DNA of 64,000 nt, taken from positions 1-64,000 of the forward strand of contig NZ_JANLNV010000020.1 in NCBI RefSeq assembly GCF_025465935.1, in the 5' to 3' direction. Position 1 is the first letter of the stretch; every line of letters begins with the position of its first letter. The position numbers and the translations under genes were made by a program. Shown here one piece after another: positions 1 through 9,662 of the stretch. The stretch comes from Pseudomonas sp. 7P_10.2_Bac1 (GTDB taxonomy: Bacteria; Pseudomonadota; Gammaproteobacteria; Pseudomonadales; Pseudomonadaceae). Under the pieces are notes generated by a model, which was not told where the DNA came from, did not search any database, and saw only the letters and a list, made by a program, of their open reading frames with translations.

Positions 1-39
1 TTAGCACCCAAAAACCATGTGTTGGGCGGTGTGCTATTG

Positions 40-77
40 TTTTTTTTTAAAAAAAAAAAAACCCCCCCCCCCCCCCC
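40..77. repeat. Three abutting homopolymer runs (T9, A13, C16)
   Basis: Nine T, thirteen A and sixteen C follow one another without interruption, about 25 bases before the end of the mrp gene on the other strand. The bases just after (ctcgctcctac) match the outer arm of the REP-type inverted repeats seen elsewhere in this window. Three unrelated homopolymers back to back are unusual for a Pseudomonas chromosome and could be an assembly join or a sequencing artefact, or a real low-complexity spacer. Confidence 0.9.
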
Positions 78-103
78 TCGCTCCTACCGTGGTTTTCGGT
101 GTA

Positions 104-1198
104 TCAGTCGTCGCTGGTGGTAATAGTCGGCATGGCTTGGGTAGCAGCTTCGCTCAGCACAATCCGCGCGCCAACGTGGCGAGCCAACTCTTGATACATC
201 AAGGCAATCGGGCTGTCCGGATCTGCAATGGCCGATGGCTTACCGCTATCGGCCTGCTCGCGAATTTCCATCGACAGCGGCAAGGAGGCCAGGACTTCCA
301 CACCGTACTGAGTCGCCAGTTTCTCGCCACCGCCTTCGCCGAACAAATGCTCCGCATGCCCACAGTTGGAGCAAATGTGCACAGCCATGTTCTCTACAAC
401 GCCGAGCACCGGAATATTGACTTTGCGGAACATCTCGACGCCCTTGCGTGCGTCGAGCAAAGCCAAGTCCTGGGGCGTCGTCACAATCACCGAACCCGCT
501 ACCGGGACTTTCTGCGCCAGCGTCAACTGGATATCGCCCGTGCCAGGCGGCATGTCGATGACCAGATAATCCAAGTCATTCCAGGCCGTTTGTGTAACCA
601 ACTGCAATAGTGCGCCGGAAACCATCGGCCCACGCCAGACCATCGGTGTGTTGTCGTCAGTCAAAAAGGCCATCGACATGACTTCAACGCCATGCGCCTC
701 AATCGGCACAAACCATTTCTGATCACGGATCTTCGGACGGGTACCTTCGGCAATACCGAACATCACGCCCTGGCTCGGACCATAAATGTCGGCATCCAGA
801 ATGCCCACTCGCGCACCCTCACGGGCCAGCGCCAACGCCAGGTTGGCCGCCGTCGTGGACTTACCGACACCGCCTTTGCCCGAGGCCACGGCGACAATGT
901 TCTTTACGTTGGCCAGCCCAGGGATTTGCGCCTGGGCCTTGTGCGCGGCAATCACGCAATTGATCTCAACCTTGACCGAAGACACGCCATCCAGATGGCT
1001 GATGGCCATTTGCAGCATTTGCGCCCAGCCATTCTTGAACAGACCGGCGGCATACCCCAATTCGAGCTGAACACTGACATGCTCGCCCTGGACTTCAATG
1101 TGACGTACACACCCGGCGCTGACCGGATCCTGGTTCAAATATGGATCGGTGTATTGGCGAAGGACGGCCTCCACCGCTGCGCGATTGACTGCGCTCAT
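104..1198 (-). CDS. apbC: Mrp/ApbC-type iron-sulfur cluster carrier ATPase
   Basis: A 364-residue protein of the Mrp/NBP35 P-loop family that binds and transfers Fe-S clusters to apoproteins in the cytoplasm. Residues 1-90 form the MIP18-like (DUF59) domain. The deviant Walker A motif GKGGVGKST follows near residue 110, and the C-terminal part has the paired cysteines CSNC that bridge a cluster at the dimer interface. The ATG at 1198 has a GGGAG ribosome site; a TTG two codons upstream is less likely. It is divergent from metG, the usual Pseudomonas arrangement. Confidence in the family is high; the target proteins are unknown. Confidence 0.95.
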   Translation of the reverse strand: MSAVNRAAVEAVLRQYTDPYLNQDPVSAGCVRHIEVQGEHVSVQLELGYAAGLFKNGWAQMLQMAISHLDGVSSVKVEINCVIAAHKAQAQIPGLANVKNIVAVASGKGGVGKSTTAANLALALAREGARVGILDADIYGPSQGVMFGIAEGTRPKIRDQKWFVPIEAHGVEVMSMAFLTDDNTPMVWRGPMVSGALLQLVTQTAWNDLDYLVIDMPPGTGDIQLTLAQKVPVAGSVIVTTPQDLALLDARKGVEMFRKVNIPVLGVVENMAVHICSNCGHAEHLFGEGGGEKLATQYGVEVLASLPLSMEIREQADSGKPSAIADPDSPIALMYQELARHVGARIVLSEAATQAMPTITTSDD

Positions 1199-1380
1199 GG
1201 GCAACTCCCGAAAAAGGCTGAGTGAAACAGGCCGCTATCGTACCTGTAATAAATCATCGGGCGCAGGCTTTTGAACCAATCAGCGCCACGAGAAACCATC
1301 AGATAGCCGCCCACGGGGTGAAATATATTGCCCGGCGCTTTATAGTGGCCGACCACCGTCTTATCAAGTAGCCGAGCCCC

Positions 1381-3432
1381 ATGTCCGAGCCACGCAAGAT
1401 CCTCGTCACCAGCGCCCTGCCCTATGCCAATGGTTCAATCCACCTTGGCCATATGCTTGAGTACATCCAGACCGATATGTGGGTGCGCTTCCAGAAGCAA
1501 CGCGGCAACCAATGCACTTATGTCTGCGCAGACGACGCCCACGGCTCGGCCATCATGTTGCGTGCCGAAAAAGAAGGCATCACCCCTGAGCAACTGATTG
1601 CCAACGTGCAAGCTGAACACTGCGCCGATTTCTCCGACTTCCTGGTGGAGTTCGATAACTACCATTCGACCCACGCCGAAGAAAACCGTGAGCTGTCGAG
1701 TGCGATTTACATCAAGTTGCGCGAAGCCGGTCATATCGCCACGCGCTCGATCACCCAGTATTTCGACCCGGAAAAGAAGATGTTCCTGGCCGATCGCTTC
1801 ATCAAGGGCACGTGCCCGAAATGCGGAACTGAAGATCAGTACGGCGACAACTGTGAGAAATGCGGCGCAACCTACGCCCCGACGGATTTGAAAAATCCGA
1901 AGTCGGCAATTTCCGGCGCCACGCCGGTTCTCAAGGATTCCCAGCACTTCTTCTTCAAGCTGCCCGACTTCGAAGCCATGCTCAAAAGCTGGACACGAAG
2001 CGGCTCGCTGCAAGATGCCGTCGCCAACAAGATTGCCGAATGGCTGGACTCCGGCCTGCAAGAGTGGGACATCTCCCGCGATGCGCCGTATTTCGGTTTC
2101 GAAATTCCGGGCGAGCCAGGCAAGTATTTCTATGTGTGGCTGGATGCACCGATCGGCTACATGGCCAGCTTCAAGAACCTCTGCGCACGCAACCCGGAAC
2201 TGGACTTTGACGCGTACTGGAACAAAGACTCCAGCGCCGAGCTGTACCACTTCATCGGCAAGGACATCGTCAATTTCCACGCCTTGTTCTGGCCAGCCAT
2301 GCTGGAAGGCGCCGGCTATCGCAAGCCGACCGCGATTAACGTTCACGGCTACCTGACCGTCAACGGCCAGAAAATGTCCAAGTCCCGTGGCACATTCATC
2401 AAGGCCCGCACCTACCTGGATCACCTGTCGCCAGAATACCTGCGCTATTACTACGCATCCAAACTGGGCCGTGGCGTCGACGATCTGGACCTGAACCTCG
2501 AAGATTTCGTGCAAAAGGTCAACTCCGACCTCGTTGGCAAAGTGGTCAACATCGCCAGCCGTTGCTCAGGCTTCATTCACAAGGGCAATGCCGGCGTGAT
2601 GGTTGAAGGCAACGCGGCCCCTGAGTTGACCGAGGCCTTCCTTGCAGCGGCACCAAGCATTGCCGAAGCCTATGAAGCCCGAGACTTTGCGCGCGCCATG
2701 CGTGAAATCATGGCGCTGGCCGACCGTGCCAACGCCTGGATCGCGGAAAAAGCACCGTGGGCCATGGCCAAGCAGGAAGGCAAGCAAGATGAAGTGCAGG
2801 CGGTATGTGCCTTGGGCGTCAACCTGTTCCGCCAGTTGATCATCTTCCTCAAGCCGGTACTGCCGCAGCTCGCAGCTGATGCCGAGGCGTTCCTCAATGT
2901 CGCGCCTTTGACCTGGAACGATCACGCTACCTTGCTCGCCAACCATCAGCTGAATGCCTTCAAGCCACTGATGACGCGTATCGATCCGGCACACGTCGAG
3001 GCGATGGTCTCGGCCTCCAAGGAAGATCTGGCCGCCAGCCAGACCGATACCGGTGCAACAGCGCCCAAAGGTAACGGTGAATTGACCAAGGAACCCCTGG
3101 CAGCCGAAATCGAGTTCGACGCGTTCGCCGTCGTCGACCTACGCGTGGCCTTGATCCTCAAAGCCGAGGCCGTGGAAGGTGCCGACAAGCTACTGCGTCT
3201 GACCCTGGACATCGGTGACGAACAGCGCAATGTGTTCTCGGGCATCAAAAGCGCCTACCCGAACCCGGCCGAGTTGGAGGGTCGTCTGACCATGATGATT
3301 GCCAACCTCAAGCCACGCAAAATGCGTTTTGGGGTCTCCGAAGGCATGGTCATGGCGGCGGGCCCTGGCGGTGAAGAAATTTACCTGCTGAGCCCGGACA
3401 GCGGTGCCAAGCCGGGTCAACGCATCAAGTAA
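1381..3432 (+). CDS. metG: Methionyl-tRNA synthetase
   Basis: A 683-residue class I aminoacyl-tRNA synthetase that charges tRNA-Met. The HIGH signature appears as HLGH near residue 22 and the KMSKS loop as KMSKSRG near residue 335. A zinc knuckle of four cysteines (CPKC...CEKC) lies around residues 142-161. The last 110 residues form the OB-fold tRNA-binding domain found in dimeric MetRS, so this is the long form typical of gammaproteobacteria. It is divergent from apbC and ends in a strong hairpin. Confidence 0.98.
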   Translation: MSEPRKILVTSALPYANGSIHLGHMLEYIQTDMWVRFQKQRGNQCTYVCADDAHGSAIMLRAEKEGITPEQLIANVQAEHCADFSDFLVEFDNYHSTHAEENRELSSAIYIKLREAGHIATRSITQYFDPEKKMFLADRFIKGTCPKCGTEDQYGDNCEKCGATYAPTDLKNPKSAISGATPVLKDSQHFFFKLPDFEAMLKSWTRSGSLQDAVANKIAEWLDSGLQEWDISRDAPYFGFEIPGEPGKYFYVWLDAPIGYMASFKNLCARNPELDFDAYWNKDSSAELYHFIGKDIVNFHALFWPAMLEGAGYRKPTAINVHGYLTVNGQKMSKSRGTFIKARTYLDHLSPEYLRYYYASKLGRGVDDLDLNLEDFVQKVNSDLVGKVVNIASRCSGFIHKGNAGVMVEGNAAPELTEAFLAAAPSIAEAYEARDFARAMREIMALADRANAWIAEKAPWAMAKQEGKQDEVQAVCALGVNLFRQLIIFLKPVLPQLAADAEAFLNVAPLTWNDHATLLANHQLNAFKPLMTRIDPAHVEAMVSASKEDLAASQTDTGATAPKGNGELTKEPLAAEIEFDAFAVVDLRVALILKAEAVEGADKLLRLTLDIGDEQRNVFSGIKSAYPNPAELEGRLTMMIANLKPRKMRFGVSEGMVMAAGPGGEEIYLLSPDSGAKPGQRIK

Positions 3433-3443
3433 CACGCCCTCCT

Positions 3444-3477
3444 CATCCGCCAGCGACCAGCACGTCGCTGGCGGATG
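3444..3477 (+). terminator. Hairpin after metG
   Basis: A perfect 14-bp stem (catccgccagcgac, loop cagcac) sits just after the metG stop. The following bases are only moderately T-rich, so it may stabilise the 3' end rather than act as a full intrinsic terminator. Confidence 0.6.
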
Positions 3478-3607
3478 TTCGTTGTAGCCTCCCTTCCTGC
3501 CTTGTCGGATAATCAGCGCCGTTCGTTTAACCGCCTCGCACTCACTACTCACTGCGCAGGATGACTGTCGCCCGGGTGCGGCCCGCTGTCGCTGGACTGA
3601 TCACACC

Positions 3608-4603
3608 ATGAGCCTGATTCAACGTATTGACGCCCTGTTGCCACAAACCCAATGCGGGAAATGCGGGCATCCTGGCTGCAAACCCTATGCACAAGGTATT
3701 AGCCAGGGCGAAGCCATCAATAAATGCCCGCCCGGCGGAACCGAAACAATCGCCGCATTGGCCAACCTGCTGAGCATTCCGGTACTGGCGCTGGACACCG
3801 AGCGTGGAGCAGCGCCGGCACAGGTAGCGTACATTCGCGAAGCCGAGTGCATCGGTTGCACCAAATGCATCCAGGCTTGCCCGGTGGATGCAATCCTGGG
3901 TGCCGCCAAGCTTATGCACACCGTAATAGTCGATGAGTGCACTGGCTGCGACCTATGCATCGCCCCTTGCCCGGTCGACTGCATAGAGATGCGGCCGTTG
4001 CCCGACAATGTGGTGCCCATTGTCAGCGGATTTGCGCAAACAGAAACACAGTTGGTTGAACGCCTAGACAAACGTAACCACGCTCGTAGCCGCTACGAAC
4101 GCCGTAGCGCACGCCTGCAGCGCGATGAGCAACAACGCCAGGCAGAACGTCTGGCACGAGCTCACAACCTGCCTGCAACGCCAGTTCATGCTGCACGGCA
4201 AGAAGATTCACAGACCGACCCAGCCAAACTCAGCGATGTCGCGCTCAAAAAAGCCAAGGTCAACCTTGCAATGGCCCGCGCGCAGTTGCACAAATCGCTA
4301 AAAGCATTTGGCCATCCGCCGACAGCCCCACAGCAGGCTCAACTGGTTGTCCTGCAAACGCAATTCGAGGCGGCCGAACAGGCCTTGGCACGGCTCGAGA
4401 CAGGCCCGGTGCTGCCAGTATCGGCCCCCGGCAGTAACAACACTGCTGAGCTCAAGCGCGCGAAAATCCAGTTGGCCATGCGCCGTGCAGAGCTGAAAAA
4501 AGCGCAGACGCAAGAACTCACCGGCGCTCAACTCACGCTTTTGAATGACGCAGTCGCACAGGCCGAACAAGCGCTCGATGCCTTGGCCCTCAGCAATAGC
4601 TGA
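3608..4603 (+). CDS. rnfB: RnfB-like ferredoxin, orphan, lacking a membrane anchor
   Basis: A 331-residue iron-sulfur protein. Residues 5-45 match the RnfB Fe-S domain (Cys16, Cys19, Cys24, Cys40). Residues 80-125 hold two 4Fe-4S ferredoxin motifs ([12 protein letters not shown] and [12 protein letters not shown]). Two features differ from E. coli RsxB: the N-terminal membrane helix is absent, and a tail of about 190 residues carries two similar charged helical repeats (near 207-260 and 279-328). No rnfA, C, D, G or E genes follow; nth comes next. In P. aeruginosa, as I recall, the rnf genes precede nth, so this looks like a remnant or repurposed subunit. Its partner is unknown. No good Shine-Dalgarno precedes the ATG. 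Confidence 0.85.
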   Translation: MSLIQRIDALLPQTQCGKCGHPGCKPYAQGISQGEAINKCPPGGTETIAALANLLSIPVLALDTERGAAPAQVAYIREAECIGCTKCIQACPVDAILGAAKLMHTVIVDECTGCDLCIAPCPVDCIEMRPLPDNVVPIVSGFAQTETQLVERLDKRNHARSRYERRSARLQRDEQQRQAERLARAHNLPATPVHAARQEDSQTDPAKLSDVALKKAKVNLAMARAQLHKSLKAFGHPPTAPQQAQLVVLQTQFEAAEQALARLETGPVLPVSAPGSNNTAELKRAKIQLAMRRAELKKAQTQELTGAQLTLLNDAVAQAEQALDALALSNS

Positions 4604-4667
4604 TAATTTACGTTGAGCCGCGCCCTCTTTTTCTTTTACGGATTGCTCTCAGGAAAAGTGTTTACCT

Positions 4668-5306
4668 ATGAACGCCGCAAAGCGCCTTGAAATTTTTCGT
4701 CGTTTTCACGAAGACAATCCAGAGCCAAAAACTGAACTGGCCTACACATCACCATTTGAATTACTGATAGCTGTCATTTTGTCAGCGCAAGCCACCGACG
4801 TAAGCGTGAATAAAGCAATGGCCAAGCTGTTCCCGGTCGCCAATACCCCGCAAGCCATCTACGCTTTGGGGGTGGACGGGCTGTCGGAGTACATCAAGAC
4901 CATTGGCCTGTACAACAGCAAGGCCAAGAATGTGATTGAGACCTGCCGGTTGCTCATCGAGCGGCATGCCAGTGAGGTGCCACAAACGCGGGAGGCACTT
5001 GAAGCGCTGCCCGGCGTCGGTCGTAAAACAGCAAACGTGGTACTCAACACCGCTTTCAGGCAGCTGGCCATGGCCGTAGACACCCATATCTTCAGGGTCA
5101 GCAACAGAACTGGAATTGCACCGGGGAAAAATGTTGTCGAGGTCGAGAAGCAGTTGATCAAATTCGTGCCTAAGCCCTACCTGCTCGATGCTCACCATTG
5201 GCTCATCCTGCACGGTCGCTATGTATGCCAGGCACGCAGACCACGCTGCGGGAGTTGCCGAATTGAAGACCTGTGCGATTACAAGGAAAAAACCTCCGAC
5301 GATTGA
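4668..5306 (+). CDS. nth: Endonuclease III (DNA glycosylase/AP lyase)
   Basis: A 212-residue base-excision repair enzyme that removes oxidised pyrimidines and cleaves at the abasic site. The helix-hairpin-helix LPGVGRKTANV near residue 112 carries the catalytic lysine, the catalytic aspartate is in VDTHIFRVSNR, and the C-terminal 4Fe-4S loop has the exact Cys-X6-Cys-X2-Cys-X5-Cys spacing. The length is normal. It lies 64 bases after rnfB on the same strand and is probably cotranscribed with it. Confidence 0.97.
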   Translation: MNAAKRLEIFRRFHEDNPEPKTELAYTSPFELLIAVILSAQATDVSVNKAMAKLFPVANTPQAIYALGVDGLSEYIKTIGLYNSKAKNVIETCRLLIERHASEVPQTREALEALPGVGRKTANVVLNTAFRQLAMAVDTHIFRVSNRTGIAPGKNVVEVEKQLIKFVPKPYLLDAHHWLILHGRYVCQARRPRCGSCRIEDLCDYKEKTSDD

Positions 5307-5320
5307 GCAATAGAGGTTTT
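5289..5320 (+). terminator. Weak terminator overlapping the nth 3' end
   Basis: An 8-bp stem aaaacctc/gaggtttt with a 16-base loop spans the nth stop codon and ends in TTTTATT. It could attenuate transcription into the small gene that follows. Confidence 0.4.
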
Positions 5321-5412
5321 ATTAGCGGATCGATTGAGAAAAACTTTTTTACCCGTCATGCGTTTATCGCTATAAGGGGCGCCATCGAATGTCTTAGCCT
5401 GGAGTGAACTGA

Positions 5413-5604
5413 ATGAGCACTGGCAAAGAACAACTGGAAGATGATGTAGACGTGGATGTCGCGGCCGAGCAGGACAGCCCTGATATTACAGAGCCTCCTG
5501 TAGAAGTCGCTAAAACCAATTTGGCCAAAAGACGCACAATAGACGCCTTGCTGGCTGAAAAAAGACTCCTGAAAGACTTGGAAGATTATCCATACGACCT
5601 GTAG
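5413..5604 (+). CDS. PA3496-family small protein, proposed envelope integrity role
   Basis: A 63-residue, very acidic protein with a basic central patch (NLAKRRTIDALLAEKRLLKDL) and the ending DYPYDL. The sequence and its place directly after nth match the PA3496 family of Pseudomonas, which is annotated as a putative envelope integrity protein; that role is taken from family naming and is not visible in the sequence. There is no signal peptide or membrane segment. A bidirectional hairpin follows. Confidence 0.8.
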   Translation: MSTGKEQLEDDVDVDVAAEQDSPDITEPPVEVAKTNLAKRRTIDALLAEKRLLKDLEDYPYDL

Positions 5605-5613
5605 GTTTTAGCG

Positions 5614-5657
5614 CTTAACACCAAAAACCTCCTTGGCTGGAGGCTTTTGGTGTTAAG
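5614..5657. terminator. Bidirectional terminator between convergent genes
   Basis: A 19-bp inverted repeat with one mismatch (arms 5614-5632 and 5639-5657, loop ttggct) sits between the PA3496-like gene and the convergent response regulator gene. A/T-rich outer arms give U-rich ends in both directions. Confidence 0.8.
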
Positions 5658-5692
5658 GGGTGCCTGGAGTAAACGCTCCTCACCCCTGCAAC

Positions 5693-6319
5693 TCACACCA
5701 GCCCGTTGCGCTGTGCTAACTCTATGAGATCTACCAGTGAACGAGCATTGAGCTTGAGCAAAAGGCGGGTTTTGTAGGTACTGACGGTTTTATTGCTCAG
5801 GAACATGCCATCGGCTATTTCCTTGTTACTTTTACCTCGCGCCAACTGTTGCAACACCATCATTTCTCGCCCGGACAGGCGATTGACCATATCTGCCTCG
5901 CTGGTGTTGCCCAAGCTTGAGCGCACTGAGTGCAATGCCTGATTTGGGAAATAACTGTAGCCGGAAAGCACAGCCTTGATTGCACTCAGCAGCTCGGTCA
6001 GATCCTGTTGTTTACAGACATAGCCAGCTGCACCTGCCTGCATGCAGCGCATGGAAAAATGCCCAGGAGCCTGCGAAGTCAATACCAGCACTTTAATAGG
6101 AACCGCCGGTGTAGAAAGTCTCGCAATGACTTCAAGGCCATCAAGTTTTGGAATTCCAATATCCAGGATCACAATATCCGGCGCGTACTCACGTGCCAGT
6201 TGCAAAGCATCCACTCCATTATCCGTCTCTGCGATAACTTCGTAGCCATGTCGTTCCATGAGCATACGCACAGCAAGACGAATGACAGGATGATCATCCA
6301 CGATCAGCACTTTATTCAT
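5693..6319 (-). CDS. Orphan NarL/LuxR-type response regulator (BvgA/RocA1-like)
   Basis: A 208-residue two-component regulator. The receiver domain (residues 1-120) has the acidic pocket DD at 8-9, phospho-acceptor Asp53 (VILDIG) and a conserved VLTSQ switch region. A LuxR helix-turn-helix follows (residues 140-205; LARGKSNKEIADGMFLSNKTVSTYKTRLLLKL). The ATG at 6319 is chosen because MNKVLIVDDHP begins the receiver fold; the upstream extension has no homology features. The sequence resembles BvgA/EvgA/RocA1 regulators that act with unorthodox sensor kinases, but no kinase gene is adjacent. It may control fimbriae or attachment genes elsewhere, by analogy only. Confidence 0.85.
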   Translation of the reverse strand: MNKVLIVDDHPVIRLAVRMLMERHGYEVIAETDNGVDALQLAREYAPDIVILDIGIPKLDGLEVIARLSTPAVPIKVLVLTSQAPGHFSMRCMQAGAAGYVCKQQDLTELLSAIKAVLSGYSYFPNQALHSVRSSLGNTSEADMVNRLSGREMMVLQQLARGKSNKEIADGMFLSNKTVSTYKTRLLLKLNARSLVDLIELAQRNGLV

Positions 6320-6364
6320 GGGTAATTCCAATTTTTTCGCTGTTCGAATTTTTAGAGTCAGCAC

Positions 6365-7466
6365 AATAGCCTAGTCACAACACCCTGGGCATAGTGCCCC
6401 CCCCCAAGCACCAACAACCAAAGACATTTCCTACGCACAATAAAGATTAGACCTACAAAAAAATCACTCACAAAGATCACTTCGTCACCCTTCGCCTCAC
6501 TTCAGTCACGCTAGGTGTAAACGCATCGATAGACCTTTATATGAAAAATACAATTCCCATGATTATCGGCAATATCCTTATACGGGCGTTAGAAAATGCG
6601 CTGGCTTACCGCTTTAATTTCAAGCATTAGCCTGAATCAAGCTCTACCCTACATTTCATACAGTCCTTATTTCATTATTCAGATGGCTCAAGTCGTACCA
6701 AATTCGCATACAGTGAAAATGACTTGAGCAAAAATAAAAGCCAACAATAGATTGTAAACAGCCAACAGGCTCAGCATCACCCTTTACTTCGTGATGATAT
6801 GGATGCGTCCTCCACTATTTAACCGTCCCCTGTGCAAAGTGCGTTTTGACCGCCTTCCTACAGCACACGCTCTACATCGTGGTTAGACAGCCAAAGCCTA
6901 CTTATATAAAAAAACAGAACCTCTTAAATTACGCCCTCCTCTTTCAGAAAACTAGTCCAGCCAAAATCTACTCTTTTTTTAGAAAAAAATATTACCATTT
7001 TAAACTTAGAGAAGAAGACTACAAGGCATTCGGAAACTCCTGAAAATATGCCTTATATAGATAGCTCACCACCCTGCATTCCAGCACAAAACCTCAACCA
7101 CTCATACACCTCAACTAAAATGTTACTTAATCACTCCAATGTGCACCCCACATAAAACCGGAAACTAGCCCCAGCCATCACCAGAGCAAAACCCATATTA
7201 ATCCGGAGTTATCCTACAGAAAAATATTTAATTTTCAGCATTCAGATTCTTCAACAGGAATGGTGAATTCAAGGCACTTTTGGTTTGCGATTTCACCCGC
7301 ACGATACTAAATTTAAGATAAACCGCTTTCACAGGGGTCTTCAAAGATTCACCGAACTCAAGCACGCCTTTATAGCAATGTATTAATCTGCAGCTCAAAG
7401 GTTGCATCCAACTCCCCCACTTACAGTTCTGTTGTCGTCAGCCAGAATCTGCACGCAGGCTACATC
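6365..7466. other. AT-rich intergenic region with no convincing gene
   Basis: About 1.1 kb, clearly more AT-rich than its surroundings, separates the response regulator from a divergent unknown gene. It contains a run of nine C at 6397-6405, about 80 bases upstream of the regulator start, and many A/T tracts. A 65-codon reading frame at 6846-7043 starts with TTG, lacks a ribosome site and is low in complexity, so it is not called. An sRNA or long leader is possible but I see no diagnostic structure. Confidence 0.7.
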
Positions 7467-8237
7467 ATGATAAAAAATAAAATCCGGGTGAATAACCCAC
7501 TCACAGTAATTGCTATTTTTTCAATGCTAACCGAGGCTTCTGCTGCGGTTTCATTACCGTATATCGATAGAGAAAATCAAAAACTGTATGTCTGGTTTCT
7601 GATTGTCTTTCCCTCGATCTTAATCACGCTGTTCTTTCTCACCCTTAATTTCAATAACAAAAGCCTCTACAGCCCGGCGGATCACGCCAAGGAAAAACCT
7701 CGTGAAATTTCCCACGCTTCTTTGTCTGCGAGCGAACTTGCACACGCAAATCCGGCCACAGATCCCTACATACGCCCCCCTCAATCGGAGTCCTTACTCT
7801 CAAAATCAGGGATAAAATTTATTTCCTATAGTCCTAAAAACTTTATCTTTCTGCCCCAAGGGTATAAAGACTACGACTCATACGTAAAAAAGACTTTCCA
7901 TAAAGGTAATGATTTAACACTGGAAGAACATCGACTGTCGCAGGACGATGAGGCCATGAGCAGTCTGTATTTGGTCGACTTCAGCCACCCCTGCTTGAAG
8001 CTGGGCCAGGACCACACCCTGAAAGATGTCTTGCAGACTTACTATGAAATGGCATTTCCCAAGAAAGACTGCCTTCATCAAAAAGATATCTTGCTCCTCC
8101 TGACACGCAGTCCACTGTCAGCCGACTGGAACGGCCGACAGCGCCTGGAACTTGACCCAGACATTGCTTCACACTTAGGTGATGCCACGGTTATTGCCTA
8201 TAACACTAAAACTCGCCAGCTCAACACTCTGAGCTGA
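7467..8237 (+). CDS. Two-TM membrane protein of unknown function
   Basis: A 256-residue protein I cannot assign. The N-terminus (KNKIRVNNPLTVIAIFSML) begins a first hydrophobic segment at about residues 10-30, and a second runs from about 42 to 61 (WFLIVFPSILITLFFLTLNF), followed by a short linker and a soluble, probably cytoplasmic domain of about 170 residues. The paired-helix start (NPLTVIAIF...WFLIVFP...LNFN) resembles an N-terminal anchor I recall on many uncharacterised bacterial proteins with different soluble domains. The gene and its upstream DNA are AT-richer than neighbours, suggesting transfer or an accessory locus. It is convergent with argG. Confidence 0.7.
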   Translation: MIKNKIRVNNPLTVIAIFSMLTEASAAVSLPYIDRENQKLYVWFLIVFPSILITLFFLTLNFNNKSLYSPADHAKEKPREISHASLSASELAHANPATDPYIRPPQSESLLSKSGIKFISYSPKNFIFLPQGYKDYDSYVKKTFHKGNDLTLEEHRLSQDDEAMSSLYLVDFSHPCLKLGQDHTLKDVLQTYYEMAFPKKDCLHQKDILLLLTRSPLSADWNGRQRLELDPDIASHLGDATVIAYNTKTRQLNTLS

Positions 8238-8277
8238 CACCTACAGTTTCCCTTTCTTATTTGAGATGTTCGCGCAA

Positions 8278-8308
8278 AAAAAAACCCGGCCATTGGCCGG
8301 GTTTTTTA
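8278..8308. terminator. Bidirectional intrinsic terminator
   Basis: AAAACCCGGCC, a 3-base loop and GGCCGGGTTTT form a perfect stem with A and T tails, placed between the convergent unknown gene and argG. It can terminate both. Confidence 0.9.
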
Positions 8309-8318
8309 CAGGGTGCAA

Positions 8319-9536
8319 TCAGAACAGCTTGCGTCCCCGGTTAGCAGCAATACGCATACGCAGGGCGTTCAATTTGATGAAGCCAGCAGCGTCGGCCTGG
8401 TTGTAAGCGCCGCCATCCTCTTCGAAGGTTGCGATGTTGGCATCGAACAACGATTCGTCAGACTTACGGCCGGTAACAATCACATTGCCTTTGTACAGCT
8501 TCAGACGCACGACGCCGTTCACGTTAACCTGAGAAGCGTCGATCATTTGTTGCAACATCAAACGCTCAGGGCTCCACCAGTAGCCGGTGTAGATCAGGCT
8601 GGCATACTTGGGCATCAGCTCGTCTTTCAGGTGAGCGACTTCACGATCCAGAGTGATCGACTCAATGGCGCGGTGGGCACGCAGCATAATGGTGCCGCCC
8701 GGCGTTTCATAGCAACCGCGGGACTTCATGCCCACATAGCGGTTCTCTACGATGTCGAGACGACCAATACCATTTTCGCCACCGATGCGGTTGAGCGTTG
8801 CCAGTACGGTAGCCGGGGTCATTTCAACGCCGTCCAGTGCAACGATATCGCCGTTGCGATAGGTCAGTTCCAGATAGGTCGGCGTGTTAGGCGCGTCTTC
8901 TGGCGACTTGGTCCAACGCCACATGTCTTCTTCGTGCTCGGTCCACGTGTCTTCCAGTACACCGCCCTCGTAGGAGATGTGCAGCAAGTTGGCATCCATC
9001 GAGTACGGGGATTTTTTCTTACCGTGACGCTCGATCGGGATCGCGTGCTTTTCAGCGTAATCCATCAGCTTTTCACGCGAGAGCAAGTCCCACTCACGCC
9101 AAGGAGCGATCACTTTCACACCTGGCTTCAGTGCGTAAGCACCCAATTCGAAACGAACCTGGTCGTTACCCTTGCCGGTTGCGCCGTGAGAAATAGCATC
9201 GGCACCGGTTTCGTTGGCGATTTCGATCAGACGCTTGGCAATCAGCGGACGCGCAATGGAAGTACCCAGCAGGTACTCGCCTTCGTAAACGGTGTTGGCG
9301 CGGAACATTGGGAACACGAAATCGCGGACAAATTCTTCGCGCAGGTCGTCGATGTAGATTTCCTTGACGCCCATGGCTTGCGCCTTGGCACGTGCAGGCT
9401 CAACCTCTTCGCCCTGACCCAGGTCAGCGGTAAAGGTTACGACTTCACAGTTATAAGTATCCTGCAGCCACTTCAGGATCACCGAAGTGTCCAGGCCGCC
9501 CGAATAAGCCAGAACGACCTTGTTTACGTCCGCCAT
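8319..9536 (-). CDS. argG: Argininosuccinate synthase
   Basis: A 405-residue enzyme that joins citrulline and aspartate with ATP, the penultimate step of arginine synthesis. The N-terminal AYSGGLDTS is the PP-loop ATP pyrophosphatase motif, and the sequence is full length and collinear with bacterial ArgG. It shares the window with argF, the preceding step, but they are about 5.6 kb apart and on opposite strands. A long open frame on the other strand here is a coding shadow. Confidence 0.98.
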   Translation of the reverse strand: MADVNKVVLAYSGGLDTSVILKWLQDTYNCEVVTFTADLGQGEEVEPARAKAQAMGVKEIYIDDLREEFVRDFVFPMFRANTVYEGEYLLGTSIARPLIAKRLIEIANETGADAISHGATGKGNDQVRFELGAYALKPGVKVIAPWREWDLLSREKLMDYAEKHAIPIERHGKKKSPYSMDANLLHISYEGGVLEDTWTEHEEDMWRWTKSPEDAPNTPTYLELTYRNGDIVALDGVEMTPATVLATLNRIGGENGIGRLDIVENRYVGMKSRGCYETPGGTIMLRAHRAIESITLDREVAHLKDELMPKYASLIYTGYWWSPERLMLQQMIDASQVNVNGVVRLKLYKGNVIVTGRKSDESLFDANIATFEEDGGAYNQADAAGFIKLNALRMRIAANRGRKLF

Positions 9537-9662
9537 GCCATCACTCCACGGGTTGTTCGAAAAGCCGAGCAGTCTACCGCTCGCGGGCCTTAATTTACAG
9601 AGGGGCGACAGCTTAAGACGACAAAGCGACAGTAACTTTCAGCAATACGACGCCAAAAAAAC

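Noticed and set aside
17..610. A 197-codon frame on the plus strand over the homopolymers and mrp
   Set aside because: It starts in the low-complexity run and is antisense to the well-conserved mrp gene.
1435..2514. A 359-codon frame antisense to metG
   Set aside because: Shadow of metG; no start site or family features.
6846..7043. A 65-codon AT-rich frame
   Set aside because: TTG start, no ribosome site, low complexity, no recognisable features.
8313..9593. A 426-codon frame antisense to argG
   Set aside because: It is a shadow of the codon bias of argG, a full-length conserved gene.
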